A DNA stretch of 9,786 bases from Chloroflexota bacterium. GTDB lineage: Bacteria > Cyanobacteriota > Vampirovibrionia > Obscuribacterales > Obscuribacteraceae. The notes under the pieces are model-generated. The model was not told the origin of the DNA and did not search any database. It worked only from the letters and a program-made list of their open reading frames with translations. Made by a program: the position numbers and the translations under genes. Shown here piece by piece: positions 1 through 6,438 of this stretch; within the stretch, counting starts at the first letter, position 1; each line of letters begins with the position of its first letter. Where the stretch lies: positions 1-9,786 of the forward strand of contig SBAT01000202.1 of the NCBI GenBank assembly GCA_005240105.1, written 5' to 3'.

Positions 1-379
1 GCATTGTGATGAAAGTAGCCATGGCAAAGTTGCAGCCACTCTCCCGACAATCTTCATAGAGCAAAAGAAACAATAAGGCAATAGCTGAAGCGACAGCCAA
101 ATTGAGCAATGTCAGTCCGCCAATGTTTACTAGAGAGGCAAAGATTACATCCGACAACCACTCGTATGCCACCCAAGGCTTATCAGGAAATGTATAAGAG
201 AATAAGTCATGCGTGGGGACAGAGCCATGTTGCAAAATATATTGCCCTGTTGATATGTGCCAGCCGGTAGATCCATCGGCAAACAAATAACACGGGCTGA
301 TAAACACAAGCAGAATGAGGACGAACAAGAAAATAATGTCGCCTATATCAGGGAGAATGCTCTTGCTTTGACCAGTCAC
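1..379 (-). CDS. Multi-pass membrane protein of unknown function, N-terminal part (cut by window edge)
   Basis: Only the first 126 codons are in the window. The reading starts at a GTG (377-379) with AGAAGG (385-390) five bases upstream, and stays open to the left edge. After a short polar N-terminus (VTGQSKSILPD) there is a strongly hydrophobic helix (about residues 14-34), then a soluble loop with GWHISTGQYIL, GSVPTHDLFSYT and PWVAYEWLSD. A second hydrophobic stretch (about residues 83-108) follows. A W-H-x-x-T-G-x-x-I-L ... P-x-x-D-x-F-S-Y-T ... E-W-L pattern is one I associate with large uncharacterised bacterial integral membrane proteins that resemble GT-C-type glycosyltransferases. The glycosyltransferase link is an inference; the membrane location is visible. 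It starts 23 bp after the GDH stop codon, so it is probably the third gene of that operon. Confidence 0.7.
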   Translation of the reverse strand, partial: MTGQSKSILPDIGDIIFLFVLILLVFISPCYLFADGSTGWHISTGQYILQHGSVPTHDLFSYTFPDKPWVAYEWLSDVIFASLVNIGGLTLLNLAVASAIALLFLLLYEDCRESGCNFAMATFITM

Positions 380-402
380 GTTAACCTTCTGGCGACGGAT
401 AT

Positions 403-1659
403 TTAATAGCCGCGCAAAATCATGGCCTTTGCCACGCGTTCAATTGCCACGATATACGAAGCTTCACGCATAGTCAGTTGACGCTCCTTAGCTACTGCGG
501 ACACCTGACTGTAAGCAGCAACCATTATGCGTTCCAATTCAGTACGTACTTCATCTACCGACCAATAGTGGTTATTGAGATTTTGCACCCACTCAAAATA
601 GGACACAATTACACCACCGGCATTGGCTAAGATGTCCGGCACAACAAATACACCGCGTTTAGCAAGAATCTCATCGGCGGCGGCATCAGTGCAATCGTTA
701 GCCCCTTCAACAACTATCTGCGCTTTGACATTCTTGGCATTGTTAACTGTAATCGCATTGCCAAGAGCGGCAGGAATGAGAATGTCACATTCTTGTTCCA
801 ACAATTCTTCATTGGTCATCCAGGCAACATCAGCAAACCCTTTTAATCCACGTGTTTGCCTGTAGTGAGCTTCGGCACTAAGCAAGTCAAAACCGCGCGG
901 GCTGTAGATGGCTCCTTGAGACGTCGAGAGTCCAATTACCTTGGCCCCTAATTCTTGTTCAATCAGGCGAGCACCATACGACGCAACATTACCGAAGCCC
1001 TGAAATATGACACGACATTTGCTCAAATCCAGATTCTTTTCCCGAACAGCTTCGCGTACTGCGTACATAACACCACGTCCGGTAGCCTCATCGCGGCCAA
1101 GCGATCCGCCAATCTCCAGCGGCTTGCCGGTTACTACTCCCCAAGATTGACCATGTGTCTTCGAGTATTCATCGACTATCCAAGCCATCACCTGCGAATT
1201 CGTATTCACATCAGGTGCAGGAATATCAATGCGCGGTCCAATATTTTCACCCAGCAAATTAGTAAAATTGCGCGTCAGCCTCTCCAATTCTCTCTGACTT
1301 AACTGTTTGGGATCGCAGGCAATGCCGCCTTTTCCCCCACCAAATGGGATGTTCACAACAGCCGTCTTCAGCGTCATCAAATGTGCCAAAGTTCTCGCTT
1401 CATCCATATCCACGTCCGGGTGATAGCGCAATCCACCCTTAAAGGGACCTCGCGCATCATTGTGTTGCACCCGATAACCTTGAAAGGTGACAAACTTGCC
1501 GCTATCCAAACGCAGGGGAATGTCTACAACGATCACCCGTTTGGGTCTATTTATTGCCTGCAAAACATCCGGATCAATAAGCTTGTTAAGTCCACTTAGT
1601 TGTTCAATTGCCGATAACGAAAATGTTGTGACGGCGTCGCGAGCAATTGTGGTACTCAT
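403..1659 (-). CDS. gdhA: Glutamate dehydrogenase (Glu/Leu/Phe/Val dehydrogenase family)
   Basis: The enzyme interconverts glutamate with 2-oxoglutarate and ammonia using NAD(P), in the cytoplasm. At 418 aa it has the length of the hexameric short-type GDHs. The substrate-binding and catalytic set is present: PFKGGLRYHP (K74), LKTAVVNIPFGGGKGG (K98 and the catalytic K110), and PAPDVNT (D150), with spacing that matches characterised GDHs. The C-terminal Rossmann domain has FQGFGNVASYGA (about 219-230). Further family motifs are GRDEATGRGV (188-197) and PDILANAGGV followed by SYFEWVQN (341-360). One segment is odd: after EGAN (318-321) the usual G/M-P-T/S-T is replaced by D-C-T-D. The acidic residue often seen after strand 2 of the Rossmann fold is replaced in GLSTSQG, so cofactor preference cannot be assigned. 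The start is set by GGAG (1667-1670), seven bases before the ATG. It lies 34 bp after the class V aminotransferase and is probably cotranscribed with it. Confidence 0.93.
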   Translation of the reverse strand: MSTTIARDAVTTFSLSAIEQLSGLNKLIDPDVLQAINRPKRVIVVDIPLRLDSGKFVTFQGYRVQHNDARGPFKGGLRYHPDVDMDEARTLAHLMTLKTAVVNIPFGGGKGGIACDPKQLSQRELERLTRNFTNLLGENIGPRIDIPAPDVNTNSQVMAWIVDEYSKTHGQSWGVVTGKPLEIGGSLGRDEATGRGVMYAVREAVREKNLDLSKCRVIFQGFGNVASYGARLIEQELGAKVIGLSTSQGAIYSPRGFDLLSAEAHYRQTRGLKGFADVAWMTNEELLEQECDILIPAALGNAITVNNAKNVKAQIVVEGANDCTDAAADEILAKRGVFVVPDILANAGGVIVSYFEWVQNLNNHYWSVDEVRTELERIMVAAYSQVSAVAKERQLTMREASYIVAIERVAKAMILRGY

Positions 1660-1693
1660 AGATATTCTCCGGCTGGGGACCTTATTGCAAACA

Positions 1694-2845
1694 CTACCTA
1701 GTAGCCAGTATAGCTATTTCCGATAGTGCCTGACAAAAATATTCCACGTCGGACTCTGTATTGAACCAACCAAAGCTTGCCCGCGTGAGCCCACTATCTA
1801 GAGTTCCCAAGCTTTTATGGGTTGCAGCAGCGCAATGCAAGCCGGGTCTGACGGCTATACCGTACTGATTATCCAAAATATCTGCCACTTGGTCCGGCGT
1901 CATGCCATCTACGGAAAAGGAAACGACCGCCAGTCTTCCAGCTGTAGTTTTTGGGCCATATATATGGATATGGGACTGCTTTTGCGCCCAACTGATAAAC
2001 TTTGCCGCCAATGCCATTTCATGTTCAGCAATTTTGGCTAAACCTGTATCTGCTATCCATTTGACACCGGCTGCCAATCCAATGATTGCCGGAGCCGGTA
2101 AGGTACCTGCTTCCAGATGGTCGGGGTACTCGTCAGGCATTTCCAGAACTTCTGACTGCGAACCGGTACCTCCGGAGATTAACGGCTCAAGTTCTATCGA
2201 TGGGTGGACATACAACAAACCAACACCGGCTGGTCCCATAAGACCTTTGTGGCCTGACGCACACCAAATACTTATCCCCATGCTGTCGATATTCTGTTCT
2301 ATGGTGCCGGCTGACTGTGCAGCATCGACGACAAGCGGCACTTTGTACTTGGCGCATAATTCTGAGACTGCCGCTAAATCGACAATCTCTCCAGTGACAT
2401 TGCTGGCAGCACTGACAACGCAGAGGCTTATCTTATTAGCTGACAAAGCGGATTTAAGATCATCGGCACTTATGACCCCATTTGCATATGGCAACTGTTG
2501 AATGTCTATGCCGCAAGCATTTTTTAGCTGCTGCAACGGACGCATAACAGCATTATGCTCCAGCGCCGATGTCAAGACGACATTGCCTGCCTTCAACGGT
2601 AATCCCTTCAATGCCATATTCAACGATTGAGTACAACTGCCGGTAAAAATAAGCCTGCGCGCATCTTTAATGCCAAGAAATTGTGCAATTGCCAGCCTGG
2701 ATTCAAATATTTGTCGCTCCGAATTCCAGGCAAGCTGATGCGCTGCACGTCCGGGGTTAGCAGCCGATCGCACAAAAACATCCTGAGCCCGATAAACGTC
2801 CTCGGGCTTCGGGTAAGTAGTAGATGCGTTGTCGAAATATCTCAT
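1694..2845 (-). CDS. Cysteine desulfurase-like PLP enzyme (aminotransferase class V)
   Basis: This fold-type I PLP enzyme of 383 aa most resembles the compact cysteine desulfurase-like subfamily of class V aminotransferases, which begin with a Y-x-D-N-A-[AS]-T-[TS] N-terminus (here MRYFDNASTTYPKP). Visible motifs are NPGRAAHQLA (30-39), SALEHNA with H97, VDAAQSAG with D174 and Q177, and CASGHKGLMGP with K200 as the likely Schiff-base lysine. The C-terminus has RPGLHCAAATHKSLGT, where C338 sits at the position of the persulfide-forming cysteine, then GLTRASFGWFNT, the usual substrate-carboxylate arginine region. It would release sulfur from cysteine as an enzyme-bound persulfide, but no Fe-S cluster assembly gene is adjacent, so the acceptor is unknown. 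The start is fixed by the conserved N-terminus and by an upstream in-frame stop; there is no clear Shine-Dalgarno sequence. It is divergent from the transglycosylase gene and leads the gdh operon. Confidence 0.85.
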   Translation of the reverse strand: MRYFDNASTTYPKPEDVYRAQDVFVRSAANPGRAAHQLAWNSERQIFESRLAIAQFLGIKDARRLIFTGSCTQSLNMALKGLPLKAGNVVLTSALEHNAVMRPLQQLKNACGIDIQQLPYANGVISADDLKSALSANKISLCVVSAASNVTGEIVDLAAVSELCAKYKVPLVVDAAQSAGTIEQNIDSMGISIWCASGHKGLMGPAGVGLLYVHPSIELEPLISGGTGSQSEVLEMPDEYPDHLEAGTLPAPAIIGLAAGVKWIADTGLAKIAEHEMALAAKFISWAQKQSHIHIYGPKTTAGRLAVVSFSVDGMTPDQVADILDNQYGIAVRPGLHCAAATHKSLGTLDSGLTRASFGWFNTESDVEYFCQALSEIAILATR

Positions 2846-2884
2846 GACAGCGCGGTCACATTACCTTCTCAATACAATTTCCCT
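2846..2884. promoter_or_regulatory. Short divergent intergenic region; possible -10 TACAAT for the transglycosylase
   Basis: Only 39 bases separate the start codons of the desulfurase-like gene (minus) and the transglycosylase (plus). The plus strand has TACAAT at 2873-2878, five of six matches to the sigma-70 -10 consensus. It sits so that transcription would begin at or next to ATG 2885, giving a leaderless message. I see no convincing -35 at the right distance, and no Shine-Dalgarno for either gene. This is a weak prediction. Confidence 0.3.
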
Positions 2885-5083
2885 ATGCTAGCATCTTTAC
2901 CAGCAAAACTTAACTTCGGTAGATACCCGTTGCTGGCAATAAAGAAAGTCTTCGCATCAGCTTCGATGGTGGCAATTTTTTCCACCAGTTGTGCCGCGTC
3001 ATCTGAATCGTCCGGGGCCAATACCGCGCCCCTGCAATTAAGCGAAGTTCTCGCAAAGCAAAAAACGCTTTCCAAAGAAGAGTTTAGACACGAGCTTGAG
3101 GCAATATACCAGTCACAGTCCACGCCAGAGCCGACCAAGCAAGAAGCCGCTTATGTACTTGGTCGCCTTTTCGAAGCCAGCATCAACAAAGAAGACCAAC
3201 AACTTGCTTTAGAGTTATTCGAAAAAGCAGGTAGCCACGAAGGTCTCTGGCAGCGCTGTCAATGGCATATATCCGAGTGTGCCGCTACTTTGGGTCTGGA
3301 AAACATCGTCCGCAAATCATTGGAGTCGATCAAACAGAAAAGCGAAAGCGCAGAAGTCCAGGCAAACGCCGACTATGCGTTAGCACAGTCATACTTACGA
3401 GCCAGCGAACAACAGCGCGCAAAAGAAGCCTTTGATTATGTAAGCAAACACTTTGGTCAAACTCAATTTGCCTTGGGCGCTACTTACTATCTTGGTGAAA
3501 TGCTTATAGATTCGCCCCTCACTCGCGAACAAGGAATTCAATTATTTCGTCATTACTTGAAAGAAAGTCCCAGCGGGAAGTTTTCCATGACGATCGTAAA
3601 TAGATTGCAAGCCTTGCCGGACTTTGCCGCCACCGAAGTTGATCACGATCTTTTCGGGCTCGTTTATTACAAGAGTGGAAACTGGAACAAAGCTCTTGCT
3701 GAATGGAAAGATTCAGACAAACGCTGGTATGAGAAGGACAATTGCCTATATCGCTTAGGGCGTAAACCGGAAGCAATGGCATCGCTTAAATCTGACATAA
3801 GCAAGCATGCAACCTCTACCTACATACCGGATGCAGCAGCTCTGCTTTGTCAAATGCAAACAAAACAAGAAGCCATAGGCACATGGCAGACTGTTTTATC
3901 TCTCAATGAAAAATATCTAGATGTTGCACTATGGAATTTAGCAATTCGGGCAACTCCGGATAACGCCGTTAGCTATTTCAAACGAATTATAGAAACACAT
4001 CCCACCTCCGCATATGCTCCGGAAGCAACCTGGTGGATAACCTGGCACGAAGCAAAGCAAGGCCGATCTGCAGCAGCACTGGCAATGGCACAAGCAGCAC
4101 TGGTCAGATATCCACAAGTCAAAGCGGCATCGCGCTTTTCATATTGGATTGGCAAATTCGAAGAACGCCTCAAACAAAATACGCAAGCAATTGCAGCCTA
4201 CAAAAAAACGCAAGAGCAATATGCATCCAATTATTATGGATACAGAGCAGGACAACGAATCGCAGCGCTAACCGGCTCGTCTGATCATGGTTGGAAAACC
4301 CAACCAGGGCGCAAGCATCCAAACGAAGAATGGTCATGGCCGGAACCGCCACATTTAATCAGCTATGCCGATATAGCTAAGAATTTTGGTCTGACAATTT
4401 CTGTCTTGTCACGGTTACGTCAATTCCAAGAGTGTATAGACCTTCTGCCATCTGCTACTGCTACACCACAAGCTCGCACTTCACACGCTAAATTACAGTC
4501 GTGGTTATTGTCGGCGGTCAACTTACCGCTGGAAGCAATTAATACAGCCAGCCGCGCACTGGTCGGCAAGCCGCAAGCATCGGGACTTTGGTTTCTCTCC
4601 TATCCGCTTTTGCATGCTAAAGCAATCGCCTCCGAAGCCAAAGCTAAGAACATCGACCCATTGTTGGTGCATGCATTAGTGCGGGAAGAATCTCGCTACA
4701 ACCACATGGCTATCAGCCGTTCACATGCATTAGGACTAATGCAACTCTTGCCTGGTACAGCCTACGGCGTTGCAAAACGTCTTGGCTTGCCTCTATCATC
4801 CGAAGGTGACATTCATGTGCCGCAAAACAATATCAAAATGGGAACAGACTATCTCTCTTACGTCACCGGACGCTTCGATGGCAATGCCCTTTGCGGTGTC
4901 GCCAGTTATAACGGCGGACCAAATGCCGTCAAGTCATTATTCAATAAATTCCGAGCTTCCGGTCAAACGGATTTTGATGTCTTCGTGGAAGACATCCCCA
5001 TGACCGAGACTCGTGACTATGTACGCAAAGTCTTTGGCAGCTTCTGGAATTACGAAGCAATCTACGGAAAAACTGCACAATAG
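2885..5083 (+). CDS. Slt70-like exported lytic transglycosylase with TPR-type superhelix
   Basis: A 732-aa murein hydrolase that should cleave the MurNAc-GlcNAc bond of peptidoglycan in the periplasm, forming 1,6-anhydro ends. The N-terminus has basic residues (K8, R13, K20, K21), a hydrophobic core (about 22-34) and a cysteine at 36. The sequence before it (FSTSC) is a poor lipobox, so lipoprotein or type I export are both possible. Residues about 45-570 form a long alpha-helical, TPR-like region, as in Slt70. The C-terminal SLT domain shows VREESRYN with catalytic E602, GLMQLLPGTA (617-626), ASYNGGP (673-679) and TRDYVRKVFGSFWNYEAIYG (709-728), all classic family-1 transglycosylase motifs. 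The frame stays open upstream to 2627, but that part is antisense to the conserved N-terminus of the divergent gene, so ATG 2885 is chosen. No Shine-Dalgarno is visible. ATG 2966 and TTG 2930 are weaker alternatives. Confidence 0.9.
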   Translation: MLASLPAKLNFGRYPLLAIKKVFASASMVAIFSTSCAASSESSGANTAPLQLSEVLAKQKTLSKEEFRHELEAIYQSQSTPEPTKQEAAYVLGRLFEASINKEDQQLALELFEKAGSHEGLWQRCQWHISECAATLGLENIVRKSLESIKQKSESAEVQANADYALAQSYLRASEQQRAKEAFDYVSKHFGQTQFALGATYYLGEMLIDSPLTREQGIQLFRHYLKESPSGKFSMTIVNRLQALPDFAATEVDHDLFGLVYYKSGNWNKALAEWKDSDKRWYEKDNCLYRLGRKPEAMASLKSDISKHATSTYIPDAAALLCQMQTKQEAIGTWQTVLSLNEKYLDVALWNLAIRATPDNAVSYFKRIIETHPTSAYAPEATWWITWHEAKQGRSAAALAMAQAALVRYPQVKAASRFSYWIGKFEERLKQNTQAIAAYKKTQEQYASNYYGYRAGQRIAALTGSSDHGWKTQPGRKHPNEEWSWPEPPHLISYADIAKNFGLTISVLSRLRQFQECIDLLPSATATPQARTSHAKLQSWLLSAVNLPLEAINTASRALVGKPQASGLWFLSYPLLHAKAIASEAKAKNIDPLLVHALVREESRYNHMAISRSHALGLMQLLPGTAYGVAKRLGLPLSSEGDIHVPQNNIKMGTDYLSYVTGRFDGNALCGVASYNGGPNAVKSLFNKFRASGQTDFDVFVEDIPMTETRDYVRKVFGSFWNYEAIYGKTAQ

Positions 5084-5087
5084 ACTT

Positions 5088-5120
5088 TCGCGAATCGAAA
5101 AGCTAGTTTCAGCTTCGCGA
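5088..5120 (+). terminator. Possible weak terminator or hairpin after the transglycosylase
   Basis: Five bases after the transglycosylase stop, TCGCG (5088-5092) pairs with CGCGA (5116-5120) and AAGCT (5100-5104) with AGCTT (5111-5115). This gives a ten-pair stem with a seven-base bulge and a six-base loop. The following sequence (CTTTCTGC) is only mildly T-rich, so intrinsic termination would be weak. Confidence 0.35.
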
Positions 5121-5177
5121 CTTTCTGCTACACGCCCTAGTATATAACGGGACAAAAAACCTCAGCAGAACCCGCTC

Positions 5178-5325
5178 CCTTTGTCATTCCGAACGAAGTG
5201 AGAGGAGACGGCACTAAATGTGCCGTCGGATCCTCTGCCGCGACAAAACAGCGTTCGAGTTGATCAACTGAAACACCGATAAGACGCGGCAGATTCTTCA
5301 GGCTATGCCCTCAGAATGACAAAGG
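5178..5325. repeat. 148-bp palindromic dispersed-type element (MITE/REP-like) with 12-bp inverted ends
   Basis: The ends are perfect inverted copies: CCTTTGTCATTC (5178-5189) and GAATGACAAAGG (5314-5325). Inside are GACGGCAC (5207-5214) and GTGCCGTC (5220-5227), an 8-bp stem with a 5-base loop. That stem is extended by AGAGGA (5201-5206) against TCCTCT (5231-5236). A second pair is TCTGCCGCG (5234-5242) with CGCGGCAGA (5285-5293), enclosing the palindrome AGTTGATCAACT (5258-5269). The end sequence, TTGTCATTC followed by GAACGAAGTGAG and mirrored as CTCAGAATGACAAAG, resembles a known class of multicopy palindromic repeats seen in many bacterial genomes. It encodes nothing that I can see. Copy number cannot be judged from one window. 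Confidence 0.65.
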
Positions 5326-5335
5326 TAGGTTCACT

Positions 5336-5400
5336 CAGGCGGGTCGCAAAGCCTGCGGAGAGCAAGACGCTTGTCGTCGTACTCCCCACGGGAATTGCTC
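5336..5400. other. Hairpin-rich stretch next to the repeat, at the 3' side of the small Cys-rich gene
   Basis: CAGGC (5336-5340) pairs with GCCTG (5351-5355). GAGCAA (5360-5365) pairs with TTGCTC (5395-5400), enclosing a small GACG/CGTC hairpin (5366-5378). The last arm abuts the stop codon of the minus-strand gene at 5401, so the structure could form at the 3' end of that message. There is no T-run, so it is not a canonical intrinsic terminator. It may be a second repeat unit or a processing or protective stem. Confidence 0.35.
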
Positions 5401-5673
5401 TTAGTGTTGAATATCTAAAGCCTCGTCGCGCTGATCTCTTTCCCGATCATTGTCCACGAGATCTTTAACCGAGGGCTCACCGAAGCGTTTATGAAAACTG
5501 CAAAGACCGCAACGAGCACGACCACAATCTTGCGGATGGCGCTTGCGGAAACGATAAGCTGAACGTTCTTTACCGGAAGTTTTTACACCGATGGTGAACA
5601 GTCTCTCTTGCAGTTCCATATAGAACTTAAAACGCTTTTTCATTTTGCTGAGCTCTTTGGGATTTCTTCTCAT
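5401..5673 (-). CDS. Small Cys/His-rich basic protein, unknown function
   Basis: A 90-aa protein with a very basic N-terminal half (MRRNPKELSKMKKRFKFYME) and a probable metal-binding cluster. Residues H46, C50, C55, C58 and H61 lie in the pattern H-x3-C-x4-C-x2-C-x2-H, around CGRARCGLCSFHKRFG. The tail is rich in D, E and R. Small bacterial proteins with a C-x4-C-x2-C core of this look exist, but I know of no established function; a zinc ribbon that binds nucleic acid is a guess from charge and cysteines. The start is very well supported: AGGAGG at 5680-5685 lies six bases before the ATG, the strongest ribosome binding site in the window. It begins 43 bp after the stop of the intradiol dioxygenase on the same strand, so the two are probably one transcript. 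There is no signal peptide or membrane segment. Confidence 0.75.
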   Translation of the reverse strand: MRRNPKELSKMKKRFKFYMELQERLFTIGVKTSGKERSAYRFRKRHPQDCGRARCGLCSFHKRFGEPSVKDLVDNDRERDQRDEALDIQH

Positions 5674-5679
5674 TCAGTT

Positions 5680-5685
5680 CCTCCT
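5680..5685 (-). promoter_or_regulatory. Consensus Shine-Dalgarno (AGGAGG) of the small Cys-rich gene
   Basis: A perfect AGGAGG on the minus strand, six bases from the ATG at 5673. It confirms that this small reading frame is translated and fixes its start. It is stronger than the sites of the neighbouring genes, which suggests that high output of the small protein is wanted relative to the dioxygenase upstream. Confidence 0.8.
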
Positions 5686-5716
5686 GAGTGTGTTTTGGTA
5701 TCCGAACTATTGCGTC

Positions 5717-6343
5717 CTACTTGCTGCGCTTGTAGGCGCGCGTGAGGACGAAGTTGAACAGTCCAATTTGACGATCTTGGCTATTGCTTGGATGGACAGG
5801 GCTTATATGGACCACGAGCTCTGGTTGGAAGAAGAGGTGTCTTCTGCTTTTTCCGGTTCTTGGATCATCATCTTTGAGGTCCTTGCTGTTATAAGGATCG
5901 TCGATGAAATAAAGTTGCGTCACCTTGGTCTTGTAGCCAGGGGCCTTGATGCGCACATGTATGTGTGCTGGACGCATGTTGCCTTTTTCATCCAAGGGAT
6001 AATTGCCTGGACGAAGCAAGTCGACAAGGTATTCTCCCAACTCATTGGTCACTACCCGGCAGCGATACTTGTGCTTATCTGTCGGCAATGGAAATGGATT
6101 GCCATCTTTATCCTGATTGTCATAAACACCATCCGGATCGGCGACCCAGAAGTCGACAATGGCGTCTTTTATAAGCTTGCCACTGGTGTTCAATACTTGT
6201 CCGCTCAGGCGTATTTGCTTGCCGGGAGCTCCTGCAGGGAACATCTCTTTTCGCAATGGCGCATTCTCTAGAAAATATGGTCCTTGGACCTGATCAGGAG
6301 TAGGGAGCAGTCTTGGCTTGGCTATTGGAGTTTGATTGGTCAT
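5717..6343 (-). CDS. Intradiol ring-cleavage dioxygenase (protocatechuate 3,4-dioxygenase / catechol 1,2-dioxygenase family)
   Basis: A 208-aa non-heme Fe(III) dioxygenase that should open a catecholic ring between the two hydroxyls. All four iron ligands of the family can be placed: Y74 (DGVYDN), Y115 (RPGNYP), H127 and H129 (RPAHIHV). The beta-sandwich core starts at IRLSGQVLNTSGKLIKDAIVDFWVADPDG (44-72). An N-terminal TPDQVQGPYF (15-24) is also typical. The length fits the small single-domain subfamily; the family's catechol 1,2-dioxygenases have an extra helical N-terminal dimerisation domain that is absent here. No signal peptide is present, so it is cytoplasmic. No other aromatic-degradation gene lies nearby, so the substrate cannot be named. 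The start is set by AAGGG (6353-6357), nine bases before the ATG. It is followed after 43 bp by a Cys-rich small protein. A strong terminator hairpin ends only 35 bp upstream. Confidence 0.88.
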   Translation of the reverse strand: MTNQTPIAKPRLLPTPDQVQGPYFLENAPLRKEMFPAGAPGKQIRLSGQVLNTSGKLIKDAIVDFWVADPDGVYDNQDKDGNPFPLPTDKHKYRCRVVTNELGEYLVDLLRPGNYPLDEKGNMRPAHIHVRIKAPGYKTKVTQLYFIDDPYNSKDLKDDDPRTGKSRRHLFFQPELVVHISPVHPSNSQDRQIGLFNFVLTRAYKRSK

Positions 6344-6378
6344 AATCTTTTTCCCTTGGGTAATGGTTAGTTAAAGAG

Positions 6379-6410
6379 CAAAACCCGGCATCGCTCGATG
6401 CCGGGTTTTG
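6379..6410 (-). terminator. Strong intrinsic terminator, near-perfect palindrome
   Basis: CAAAACCCGGCATCG (6379-6393) and CGATGCCGGGTTTTG (6396-6410) are exact inverted copies separated by two bases. The folded form has a GC-rich core, a four-base loop and a TTTT run on the 3' side in either direction. It lies 28 bp after the stop of the DUF4139 gene and is best read as its minus-strand terminator. By symmetry it could also stop plus-strand transcription. Confidence 0.88.
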
Positions 6411-6438
6411 TAATTGGTGGATTAGAGCTATTGCTCTA

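Noticed and set aside
1902..2501. 199-codon plus-strand open frame
   Set aside because: It lies wholly opposite the desulfurase-like gene, which has clear family motifs. The plus-strand translation shows no recognisable domain.
2627..2884. N-terminal extension of the transglycosylase frame by 86 codons
   Set aside because: It is antisense to the conserved N-terminus of the desulfurase-like gene, and its translation looks like no domain. The signal-peptide-like sequence begins at ATG 2885.
5645..6271. 208-codon plus-strand open frame with hydrophobic stretches
   Set aside because: It is opposite the intradiol dioxygenase, whose iron ligands are all present. The hydrophobicity is a shadow of that gene.
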